Assembly: GCA_017744935.1 (NCBI GenBank)
Contig: JAGIAI010000023.1
Location: 1 to 64,000, forward strand
From: Variovorax sp.
GTDB lineage: Bacteria > Pseudomonadota > Gammaproteobacteria > Burkholderiales > Burkholderiaceae_C
DNA length: 64,000 nucleotides
Direction: 5' to 3'
Shown here: positions 7,729-15,048 of the stretch, piece by piece
Layout: each line of letters opens with the position of its first letter
Position numbering within the stretch: the stretch's first letter is position 1
Position numbers and translations under genes: made by a program
The notes under the pieces: model-generated
What the model was told of the DNA's origin: nothing
Database searches by the model: none
Seen by the model: only the letters and a program-made list of their open reading frames with translations

Positions 7729-8859
7729 ATGGCAGACCGTGCGGGCGCGGTCCGGGGCCGTGTACTCTCATGGACCGTCGAGGGACATCATTTCGGCACC
7801 GAGCACGAACGGGCCACCCGCAACGAAGTCTCCCGACGCCTTGCGGCGCTCAAGCGATTCGATTTCGGGGGCGAGTTCGACGCCAACCTGCATGCCGACC
7901 CTGCAGGCCCCCGCTATTTCGTGCCCAGCGACACCCTGCACGTCGACACGGCCACAGCGCTCGGCATCCGCGGGCCCGACGATCTGTTCGGCGGTGTCGT
8001 GCCGCATCCGTTCGTGGCGTCCAAGGTCATCACGCATTCCCTGGTGCATCCCGATGCCGCGCGGCCCGATGGCTGGGTGGCGCGTTTCGGCGATGCGGTC
8101 GCGGACGCCACGCTGAAGGGCTTCTCCGCCTTTACCCGCATCGATGCGCTGCAGGCCGGCCGGCAACTGCTCGCGGACGGCGAGGTGCGCATGAAGCCGG
8201 CGCGCGCCGCCGGCGGCAAGGACCAGTGCGTGGTGGCCGATGAGGACGAACTCGCGCGCCGGCTCGATGCCCTGGACCCGGAAGAACTGCGCACCTTCGG
8301 CGTCGTGCTCGAAGAAAACCTGAGCGATCCGATCGTCCACAGCGTGGGCCAGGTGCGCGTCGACGGCATCGTCGCCAGCTACCACGGCGTGCAGCGCGAG
8401 ACGCGCAGCAACCGCAACCACGTCATCTACGGCGGCACCGACCTGCACATGGTGCGCGGCGATTTCGATGCGCTGCTGCGGCAGCCGCTCGCGCCGGGCG
8501 TGCGGCGCGCGGTCGAACAGGCGGCGCTCTACCACGCTGCCGTGGTTGACTGCTACCCCGGTTTCTTCGCCTCGCGCATCAACTACGACGTGGCGCAGGG
8601 CCCCAACGGGCGCGGCGAGCCGCGCAGCGGCGTCCTCGAGCAGTCGTGGCGCATCGGCGGCGCGACCGGCGCGGAGGTCGCGGCGCTCGAAGCCTTCCGC
8701 CTGCGCGAAGATCGCGCCGTGGTCCGCGCCTCGTGCGTCGAGGCCTACGGCGGCACGACTCCGCCGCCGGGCGCGACGGTCTATTTCCATGGTCACGATC
8801 CGGAGATCGGGCCCATCGCCAAATACGCTTTCATCCACCCCGATGCCGACCCTGACTAG
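7729..8859 (+). CDS. DUF3182 family protein
   Basis: A 376-residue cytosolic protein matching DUF3182: N-terminal EGHHFGTEHERATRNEVSRR, the middle GEVRMKPARAAGGKDQ and the C-terminal SWRIGGATGAE and AYGGTTPPPGATVYF. The pattern of a glycine-rich lysine segment (KPARAAGGKD), EENLSDP and an acidic C-terminal part suggests a distant ATP-grasp-like fold, an inference only. No biochemical role is established for the family. The ATG at 7729 is chosen because residues encoded upstream overlap the DUF3606 gene. It overlaps the following hydrolase by 17 bases, so the two are probably translationally coupled. Confidence 0.75.
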   Translation: MADRAGAVRGRVLSWTVEGHHFGTEHERATRNEVSRRLAALKRFDFGGEFDANLHADPAGPRYFVPSDTLHVDTATALGIRGPDDLFGGVVPHPFVASKVITHSLVHPDAARPDGWVARFGDAVADATLKGFSAFTRIDALQAGRQLLADGEVRMKPARAAGGKDQCVVADEDELARRLDALDPEELRTFGVVLEENLSDPIVHSVGQVRVDGIVASYHGVQRETRSNRNHVIYGGTDLHMVRGDFDALLRQPLAPGVRRAVEQAALYHAAVVDCYPGFFASRINYDVAQGPNGRGEPRSGVLEQSWRIGGATGAEVAALEAFRLREDRAVVRASCVEAYGGTTPPPGATVYFHGHDPEIGPIAKYAFIHPDADPD

Positions 8860-9619
8860 AACCATCGAGATCCCTGTCGACGACCAGCACATCGACGGCA
8901 CGCTGGTCGCGCCCTCCCACGTCATTCCCGGCTTGCTGCTCGTGCACGGCTGGGACGGCAGCCAGGCGCAGTACATCGCACGCGCGCACGAGCTCGCCGC
9001 ATTGGGCTGTGTGTGCCTTGCAATCGACCTGCGAGGCCATGCGCGCCATCAATCGCAGCGCCTCGCCGTGACGCGCGGGGACAACCTGCAGGACGTGCTC
9101 GCCGCCTATGACGCGCTCGCGGCCCATCCGAGCGTGGACGACAAGTCGATCGCGATCGTCGGCAGCAGCTACGGTGGCTACCTTGCGGCCCTCGCGAGCG
9201 CGCTCCGCCCAACCCGCTGGCTCGCCTTGCGCGCGCCGGCGATCTACCGCGACGAGAACTGGGACGTCCCCAAGGGCAAGCTCGACCGCGAGGACCTGAA
9301 CGCCTACCGCCGCACCGCGATCCGGCCCGAGGAAAACCGCGCGCTACAGGCCTGCGCGGATTTCCGCGGCGACGTACTGGTGGTCGAATCCGAGATCGAC
9401 AAGACCGTGCCGCACGAGGTGATCGAAAACTACGTCCACGCCTTCAGGCATGTGCGCTCCATCACCTACCGCGTGCTCTCCGACGCGGACCACGCGCTGT
9501 CGACCGATGAGATGCGGCACGCCTACGGAATCCAGCTCGTGAGCTGGATGACCGAGATGGTGCTCGGTGCCAAGGCCGCGGCCGGAAAGATCCGTCCGGT
9601 GCCGCGCGTGCCCGCGTAG
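8843..9619 (+). CDS. Alpha/beta hydrolase (dienelactone-hydrolase/esterase-like)
   Basis: A 258-residue serine hydrolase. Seen: oxyanion segment LLLVHGWDGS, nucleophile elbow GSSYGG (Ser109), an acid candidate in the ESEIDKTVP segment and a catalytic His in SDADHAL. No signal peptide, so cytosolic. The start at ATG 8843 lies inside the end of the DUF3182 gene; this DUF3182-hydrolase pairing implies a shared function. The substrate is unknown; the short lid and the sequence order fit prolyl-oligopeptidase/DLH-type esterases. Confidence 0.75.
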   Translation: MPTLTRTIEIPVDDQHIDGTLVAPSHVIPGLLLVHGWDGSQAQYIARAHELAALGCVCLAIDLRGHARHQSQRLAVTRGDNLQDVLAAYDALAAHPSVDDKSIAIVGSSYGGYLAALASALRPTRWLALRAPAIYRDENWDVPKGKLDREDLNAYRRTAIRPEENRALQACADFRGDVLVVESEIDKTVPHEVIENYVHAFRHVRSITYRVLSDADHALSTDEMRHAYGIQLVSWMTEMVLGAKAAAGKIRPVPRVPA

Positions 9620-9661
9620 AGGCATACTCGGCGCCGAACATAACTCGTCAGATCAAGCCGA

Positions 9662-10582
9662 ATGGACAAGGAAGTCGATCCCGCGGTGCTCGGGATCATC
9701 AATGAAAAGCGCCTCATGGGCGAAAAGCGCACGCCCGTCGACATCATTGCGCGCATGGGCGTCTTCGAAGCCCGCGAAAAAGCCGGCGACCTCGCATGGA
9801 TCGCCACTGGTGACAACCTCAACGTCATCGCCACGCTCTGGGCGGAACTCGTCAACGTCAGCGCCGACGGGCGCTGGTTCTACGTCGAATCGCTGAATCC
9901 GCAAGCCCGCATCGGCGGCGGCGACCGCAGCGCGCTGCAAGCGCAACGCGCCAGGGACCGGCACGGCCTGCTCAAGCGCGCCTACGACGCCGACCGGGGC
10001 GTGCGCGTCGTGCTGCAGACCAACCGCGTGCCGGTGCTCGAAATGGAGTCCGACAAGACGGCCAAGGTGTCCGTGCGCGTGCCGGACGACGACGAATGGC
10101 ACATCGCCGACTGGAACGCCGACCAGCAGATCGTGGTGCTGGTGCGAGGCGCCCGCGGCTGGACCCCAAGCGACCCGGAGATGAAGGCTGCGCGCAGCCG
10201 CGCCGCCATTCCCGAGCCGGCTCCGGAAGCGGATGCGCTTGCCGGCCCCGCGTCGCCCGAAGAACTGCACGCGGCCGCGATGGAGCACCTGACCAAGCAT
10301 TTCGCGGGCTACGGCTACAAGGCCGAAGATGTCACGGCGCAAGGGCTGGGCTACGACATCGAGGTTTCGGACAAGAAGGGCAAGACGCTGCTGAAGATCG
10401 CGGTAAAGGGCGTCAAGTCCGGCGCGCCCGGCTTCCAGCTCACCAGCGCGGAGCGCGCATGCGCCAAGGCAGGCGATCCGTGGCGTCTCGCCGTCGTCAG
10501 CGACGCGCCCGGACCTGCGGCGCAGCACAAGCTCTTCAGGGGCTCCGAGATCGACAGCGCGCCCGGGCTGCAGCCGTCGTAA
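9662..10582 (+). CDS. DUF3883-domain protein with unknown N-terminal domain
   Basis: A 306-residue protein in two parts. Residues about 1-190 are an acidic domain I cannot name (ATGDNLNVIATLWAELVNV, ADWNADQQIVVLVRGARGW). Residues about 205-295 match DUF3883, the restriction-endonuclease-like domain also found in plant NO VEIN proteins: GYDIEVSDKKG, then LKIAVKG, then FQLTSAERACA and LAVVSD. In nuclease-like members the strand reads E-x-K; here the glutamate position is alanine (IAVKG), so DNA cleavage may be lost. It converges with the fused lyase gene with a three-base gap. Role unknown; defence-related and regulatory roles are both possible. Confidence 0.6.
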   Translation: MDKEVDPAVLGIINEKRLMGEKRTPVDIIARMGVFEAREKAGDLAWIATGDNLNVIATLWAELVNVSADGRWFYVESLNPQARIGGGDRSALQAQRARDRHGLLKRAYDADRGVRVVLQTNRVPVLEMESDKTAKVSVRVPDDDEWHIADWNADQQIVVLVRGARGWTPSDPEMKAARSRAAIPEPAPEADALAGPASPEELHAAAMEHLTKHFAGYGYKAEDVTAQGLGYDIEVSDKKGKTLLKIAVKGVKSGAPGFQLTSAERACAKAGDPWRLAVVSDAPGPAAQHKLFRGSEIDSAPGLQPS

Positions 10583-10585
10583 CGG

Positions 10586-13021
10586 TCAGCCCTCTTCCGC
10601 CAGCGCCAGCAGCACATCGAGCAACACATCCGCGCCCCGTAGCAAGTCCGCGGGCGCGGTGTGTTCGCGCGGGTTGTGGCTGATGCCCAGCGCGCTGGGC
10701 ACGAAGACCATCGCCGAACGGCAGATGCGCGCCATCATCTGCGCGTCGTGCCCGGCGCCGGAGGTCATGCGCCGTGTCGCATGGCCTCGTGTCTGCGATG
10801 CACGTTCGATGATCCGCACCAATCGCTCGTCAAAGACCACCGGCTCGAATCGCACGAGCCGGCGCGTCTCGATGCGCACCGATTGCTCGTCGGCGAGCTT
10901 CTCCACGAATCCGGCAAGCTCTCGTTCGGAGCGCTGCAAGATGGCCTCGTCGGTGTTCCTCAGATCGACGCTGACCTTCGCGCGCGCCGGGATCACGTTG
11001 ATGAGATTCGGGTGCAGATCGACAGCCCCCACGGTCGCGACCTGGCTTCCGCCATAGCGCAGCGCCAGTTCGCGCACGAAGACCGAGATCGCCGCCGCGC
11101 AAAAACCGGCATCGCGCCGCAGGCGCATTGGCGTGGTCCCCGCATGGTTGGACTGGCCGGTGATGGTGAACTCCTGCCAGGAGATGCCCTGCAGGTTCTC
11201 GACCGCGCCGATCTGCACGCCTTCGGTTTCCATGACCGGGCCCTGCTCGATGTGCAGTTCCACGAAGGCATGCGGCACGATCGATCCGCACGGCATGTCG
11301 CCGGCGTAGCCGATGCGCGCAAGTTCATCGCCCAGCCGCGCGCCGTCGGTGCCTGGTGCGTCGAGCGCCTGCTCCAGCGTGAGGCCACCGGCATGCACCA
11401 GCGAGCCCATCATGTCGGGCTGGAAGCGCACGCCCTCCTCGTTGGTGAAGGCCGCGACGACGAGCGGCCGATGCGTCACGATGCCGCGCTCGTTGAGCCA
11501 GCGCACGAATTCGAGCCCCGCCATCACGCCGTAGTTGCCGTCGTAGCGGCCGCCGGTCGCGACGGTGTCGATGTGCGAGCCGGTCATCACCGGCGGCAGG
11601 CCGGTCTTGCCGCGCCGGACGCCGAAGATGTTGCCGATGCGGTCGACCGACACATCGAGATCCAGTTGACGCATCCATGCGACGAGCCGGTCGCGGCCAT
11701 CGCGATCGGCATCGGTCAGCGCAATGCGACATACGCCGCCCCCTTCGATCGCGCCGATGGCTGCATGCGCCTCGATGCGTTCGATGAGCGCCGCCTCGCC
11801 GACCGAGCGTTGCTGCAGCCACTGTCGCTGGGCCGCAAGCACGGCATCGTGCGAACGCCCGACGAGGCTTTCGTACACCGCCGGTGCAGTCGCGCCTTCG
11901 GTGTTGATGACGAGGACGCGGGCATCCGCCGTGAGGCCCGCCTGCTGCCGCAACGCCTCGTCGCGCGCGATGCGCTGGAGCGCGGCCAGGCCAGCGACGC
12001 CGGACTCTCCGGCGACGACCGGCACATCGCCCTGCGAGCCGTCCGCCAGCATGCGCATCGCCTCGACCGCCTGCGCGTCGGAAACCGTCATGAAGACGTC
12101 GACCGCCGGCTGGAGAAAGCGCCACGCGAGCGGCGATGTCTCGCCGCACGCAAGCCCTGCCATCACCGAATCCACGCTGCCGGTCGCGCGCGCCGGATGG
12201 CCTTGCAACGCGCTTTGACAGAGGCAATCCGCCTGCTCGGGCTCCGCGACGATGAAGCGCGGGCGGTGCTCGCCGTAGCGCTCGCAGAAGTGGCTCACGA
12301 TGCCGGCCGCCAATCCGCCGACACCGCCCTGCAGGATGACGTGAGTCCACGGGCAGGCGCCGGAAGGCGCCATCTCCAGCAGTTCTTCGGCAACCACGCC
12401 GTAGCCCTGCATGACGTCGCGCGGCACGTCCTCATAGCCTTCGTAGGACGTGTCGGAGACCACTTCCCACCCGTTGACGCGCGCGAGACGCGCAGCCTCC
12501 TCTACCGACTCGTCGTAGTTGCCGGCGATGCGAACGATCTCTGCACCGAACGCGGCGATCGCGTCCTCGCGCTCCTGGCTGACATGCGCGTGCAGCACGA
12601 TCACGCAGCGGCAGCCGATGCTCTCTGCAGCCGCCGCGAGTGCACGGCCGTGGTTGCCGTCGGTGGCACTGATGACGACGAAGTCATGCAGTTCCGCCGC
12701 ATGCGATCCGCGAAACAGGTCTTCGGCGCGCCATGCGCGATCAGGCCAGCGGCGCAGCACCAGCCGAATGAGCGCATTGGGTGCCCCAAGGGCTTTGAAG
12801 CTGCCAAGGCTGGAACGCTTCGATTCATCCTTGATCGTCAGTCCGCCGATGCGAAGCGAATCCGCGAGGCCGGGCAGCGACCACGCGGGCGTCGGATGCG
12901 GCGAAAGCCGCTCCCATGTCGAAAGCCGCAGCCGGCTTGCACGCCCCTCGGCAAGGCTGAGAACGGATTGGAGATCGGCGTCGTACGGACGACGGCTGGC
13001 GCGGAGATTTAGCAGAAACAT
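10586..13021 (-). CDS. Fusion: diaminopropionate ammonia-lyase + N-carbamoyl-amino-acid/allantoate-type amidohydrolase
   Basis: An 811-residue two-enzyme protein. Residues about 1-390 are a fold-type-II PLP enzyme of the diaminopropionate ammonia-lyase family: PLP lysine in GSFKALG (K76), substrate loop SATDGNHGRAL (118-128) and phosphate-binding QGGVGGLA (231-238). Residues about 395-811 are an M20-type hydantoinase/carbamoylase: GSHIDTV (H483), GGRYDGNYG (D494), NEEGV (E528/E529), ELHIEQGP (H590), AGHDAQ (H758) and NPREH (H787). Both catalytic sets look complete. In E. coli similar functions are separate neighbouring genes (ygeX and ygeY). The start follows the upstream stop by one base (TGAcATG), implying translational coupling. 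Probable role: releasing ammonia and pyruvate from 2,3-diaminopropionate and hydrolysing a carbamoyl or acyl amino acid. Confidence 0.85.
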   Translation of the reverse strand: MFLLNLRASRRPYDADLQSVLSLAEGRASRLRLSTWERLSPHPTPAWSLPGLADSLRIGGLTIKDESKRSSLGSFKALGAPNALIRLVLRRWPDRAWRAEDLFRGSHAAELHDFVVISATDGNHGRALAAAAESIGCRCVIVLHAHVSQEREDAIAAFGAEIVRIAGNYDESVEEAARLARVNGWEVVSDTSYEGYEDVPRDVMQGYGVVAEELLEMAPSGACPWTHVILQGGVGGLAAGIVSHFCERYGEHRPRFIVAEPEQADCLCQSALQGHPARATGSVDSVMAGLACGETSPLAWRFLQPAVDVFMTVSDAQAVEAMRMLADGSQGDVPVVAGESGVAGLAALQRIARDEALRQQAGLTADARVLVINTEGATAPAVYESLVGRSHDAVLAAQRQWLQQRSVGEAALIERIEAHAAIGAIEGGGVCRIALTDADRDGRDRLVAWMRQLDLDVSVDRIGNIFGVRRGKTGLPPVMTGSHIDTVATGGRYDGNYGVMAGLEFVRWLNERGIVTHRPLVVAAFTNEEGVRFQPDMMGSLVHAGGLTLEQALDAPGTDGARLGDELARIGYAGDMPCGSIVPHAFVELHIEQGPVMETEGVQIGAVENLQGISWQEFTITGQSNHAGTTPMRLRRDAGFCAAAISVFVRELALRYGGSQVATVGAVDLHPNLINVIPARAKVSVDLRNTDEAILQRSERELAGFVEKLADEQSVRIETRRLVRFEPVVFDERLVRIIERASQTRGHATRRMTSGAGHDAQMMARICRSAMVFVPSALGISHNPREHTAPADLLRGADVLLDVLLALAEEG

Positions 13022-13022
13022 G

Positions 13023-14201
13023 TCAGTGGGAACGTGGCAACCGGATGCGCGCCAGTTCGGCGAAGTAGCGCGCACCAATGGGGAGGATCGAGTCGTTGAA
13101 GTCGTAACGCGCGTTGTGCAGCGGCACAGCGCCGGGGCTGTCGCCGTCGCCATTGCCGATAAACACGAAGGCGCCGGGAATGTCTTGCAGGAAGCGGCCG
13201 AAGTCTTCGGAGATCATCATCGGCGGCACATCGCCTTCGACATGCGCCGCACCTGCGATGGCGCGCGCCGCCTCCACCGCGACAGGCACGCATCGCGGCC
13301 AGTTCACCGTCGGCGCGAACTCGTGGGTGTATTCAACGACGCATCGCGCGCCGTGCGCGTGGCAGATGCCTTCGCACAGTTCGCGCATGCGCTTTTCGAG
13401 CACCGACTGCACCTCCGGCGCGTAGCTGCGCGTGTCGCCCTTGATGACGACCTCCGTGGGGATCGTATTGCGGATGCCGTCGGTGATGAACTCGGTGCAC
13501 GACAACACCGCCGAATGGCGCGGATCGACCGAGCGCGCGACGATGGTCTGCAGAGCCAGCACGATCTCCGCGCCGATGAGCAGCGGATCGACCGCCATGT
13601 GCGGCCTTGCCGCATGCCCGCCGCGGCCGGTGATGCGGATCACGAAGTTGTCCTCGCTCGCCATGATGCCGCCCACGCGGGTCGCGAAATGCCCGGCCGG
13701 CATGCCGGGGATGTTGTGTGCGCCGTAGATCTCGTCCATCGGGAAGCGCTCCAGCAGGCCGTCCGCGAGCATCGCCGCGGCGCCCTTGCCGTGCTCTTCC
13801 GCTGGCTGGAAGACGAAACGCACCGTGCCGTCGAAATCGCGTCGGGTGGAAAGCAACTGCGCCGCCCCGAGCAGCATCGCCATGTGGCCGTCGTGACCGC
13901 AGGCGTGCATGCGGCCCGGATGGGTCGACACGTGGGCGCGGTCCGCCGCGGTCTCCTGCATCGCGAGCGCGTCCATGTCGGCGCGAAGCCCGATCACGCC
14001 GCTTCCGGTGCCGACTTTCAGGTTCGCGACGACGCCGGTGCCGCCAATACCGCGATGCACTTCCAGTCCAAGCATGTCGAGGATCTGCGCGACGCGGCCC
14101 GCCGTGCGCTGTTCGTCGAAGCCCGTCTCGGGAAAGCCGTGGAAGTCATGGCGCCAGCGCACCCAATCGGCTTCGGGGGCGATGTCGTTCGTGGTTTGCA
14201 T
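13023..14201 (-). CDS. M20D amidohydrolase (hippurate/N-acyl-amino-acid hydrolase type)
   Basis: A 392-residue cytosolic metallo-amidohydrolase. Metal motifs are visible: the HACGHDGH segment, PAEEHGKGA and the GRGGHAARPH dimerisation-domain motif. The family removes acyl groups from amino acids (IAA-amino acids, hippurate, N-acetyl amino acids). The start at 14201 has an AGGAG site ten bases upstream; the longer frame to 14270 is rejected for that reason. It is the first gene of a two-gene operon with the ammonia-lyase/amidohydrolase fusion. A perfect nine-base dyad stands 56-89 bases upstream and is a probable operator. No regulator gene remains nearby; an IS3 remnant is found where one might have been. 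Confidence 0.85.
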   Translation of the reverse strand: MQTTNDIAPEADWVRWRHDFHGFPETGFDEQRTAGRVAQILDMLGLEVHRGIGGTGVVANLKVGTGSGVIGLRADMDALAMQETAADRAHVSTHPGRMHACGHDGHMAMLLGAAQLLSTRRDFDGTVRFVFQPAEEHGKGAAAMLADGLLERFPMDEIYGAHNIPGMPAGHFATRVGGIMASEDNFVIRITGRGGHAARPHMAVDPLLIGAEIVLALQTIVARSVDPRHSAVLSCTEFITDGIRNTIPTEVVIKGDTRSYAPEVQSVLEKRMRELCEGICHAHGARCVVEYTHEFAPTVNWPRCVPVAVEAARAIAGAAHVEGDVPPMMISEDFGRFLQDIPGAFVFIGNGDGDSPGAVPLHNARYDFNDSILPIGARYFAELARIRLPRSH

Positions 14202-14256
14202 GGTGGCCGGCTCCTGCTGGTAGTCAATAACAACCCCGATCCGCCCACATTTACGC

Positions 14257-14290
14257 GAGCGCCATAACAATAAACCTGCGAATGGCGCTC
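14257..14290. promoter_or_regulatory. Perfect 9-bp dyad, candidate operator
   Basis: GAGCGCCAT (14257-14265) and its exact reverse complement ATGGCGCTC (14282-14290) are separated by 16 A/T-rich bases. The site lies upstream of the amidohydrolase start and shows no T-run. Half-site spacing of about 25 bases centre to centre is compatible with a dimeric regulator binding about two helical turns apart. Confidence 0.5.
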
Positions 14291-14414
14291 TGAATATACC
14301 GACATACGTTTCTCAAAACCCTTGGAGTCGAGTGCCTCCTTCTCACCCTGAGCTGGTGGGTGGAGTTGACCCGGTTCCGTGGACACATCAAGCTTTGTGT
14401 TCAAGGAGTCGAAG

Positions 14415-14738
14415 ATGTCCAAGTCCAGACCGCCCTATCCGGCGGAGTTCCGCCAGCAAATGGTCGAACTCGTTCGAGCCGGACGAACGCCGACAGAACT
14501 CTCGCGTGAGTTCAACGTCACGGCGCAATCCATCACCAATTGGGTCGGCCAAGCCGCCATCGACAGCGGCAAGCCGCTGCCAGGCAAGGAAGGCCTAACC
14601 ACGGCCGAGCGGGAGGAACTGGTCCGACTGCGCCGGCAACTGCGTCAGGTTCAGACGGAGCGCGACATCTTGGCAAAGGCCACGGCCTGGTTCGCCGGTC
14701 GCAGCGATGCGACGTCCACGAAGTCTTCGGACTCCTGA
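14415..14738 (+). CDS. IS3-family transposase OrfA (helix-turn-helix subunit)
   Basis: A 107-residue OrfA. The N-terminal half holds a helix-turn-helix (PAEFRQQMVELVRAG, SREFNVTAQSITNWV). It is followed by a leucine-zipper-like coiled coil (EELVRLRRQLRQVQTERDIL) that ends in AKATAWFA, a typical IS3 OrfA end. AAGGAG precedes the ATG at 14415. Its stop overlaps the start of OrfB in the -1 frame, as expected for programmed frameshifting, but OrfB is truncated. Confidence 0.85.
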   Translation: MSKSRPPYPAEFRQQMVELVRAGRTPTELSREFNVTAQSITNWVGQAAIDSGKPLPGKEGLTTAEREELVRLRRQLRQVQTERDILAKATAWFAGRSDATSTKSSDS

Positions 14739-14928
14739 TGGCGAACCAGGCCAACTTCCCTGTGCGAACGATGTGTCAGGTTCTCGGAGTGTCGGCCAGC
14801 GGCTTCTATGCGTGGCGCGAGCGCTCTCCTTCGCAGCGCGGCATTGCCAACGCGGTGATGACCGAGCGCATCCGTCAGATTCACCAGGACTCCTACGAGT
14901 CCTACGGCATGCCAAGGGTGCGCGCCGA
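14738..14928 (+). pseudogene. Truncated IS3-family transposase OrfB
   Basis: The frame starting at 14738 gives a normal OrfB N-terminus (FPVRTMCQVLGVSASGFYAW, later SYESYGMPRVRAE). It then departs abruptly from the family pattern. A full OrfB needs about 280 residues with a DDE triad; none of that is present. The break is abrupt, consistent with a deletion or recombination event next to the repeat-bracketed module that follows. Confidence 0.75.
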
Positions 14929-14998
14929 GCAGCAGCCGGCACCGAGCCGACCCGCTTGCCGAACGTCTCCTTACGATCGGACTCGATGACCACTTCGA

Positions 14999-15041
14999 GC
15001 ACGAAGCCGCTGATCAGCCCTCCCCTCCCCAAGGACCGTTC
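14999..15041 (+). repeat. Direct repeat, left copy, bounding the ArsA-BigR module
   Basis: The 43-base segment from GCACGAAGCCGCTGATC to AAGGACCGTTC matches 21070-21112 at 38 of 43 positions in the same orientation. The left copy ends eight bases before the arsA stop codon. The two copies enclose the 6-kb block 15.05-20.97 kb, which suggests that block was acquired or recombined as a unit. Confidence 0.7.
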
Positions 15042-15048
15042 CCGTTCC

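Larger units (their letters stand above)
14349..14928 (+). mobile_element. IS3-family insertion sequence, 5' remnant
   Basis: The left end appears to start near 14349 (TGAGCTGGTGGGTGGAG, followed by GGTTCCGTGGACAC, a pattern common at ends of IS3-family elements). It contains a complete OrfA and the first 63 or so codons of OrfB. Reading similarity to OrfB stops near 14928; the DDE catalytic core and right end are missing, so the element cannot move itself. Exact ends are uncertain because no right inverted repeat is available for comparison. Confidence 0.7.

Noticed and set aside
14257..14290. The 9-bp dyad as a transcription terminator
   Set aside because: No T-run on either strand, a 16-base loop, and location upstream of a start codon; an operator is more likely.
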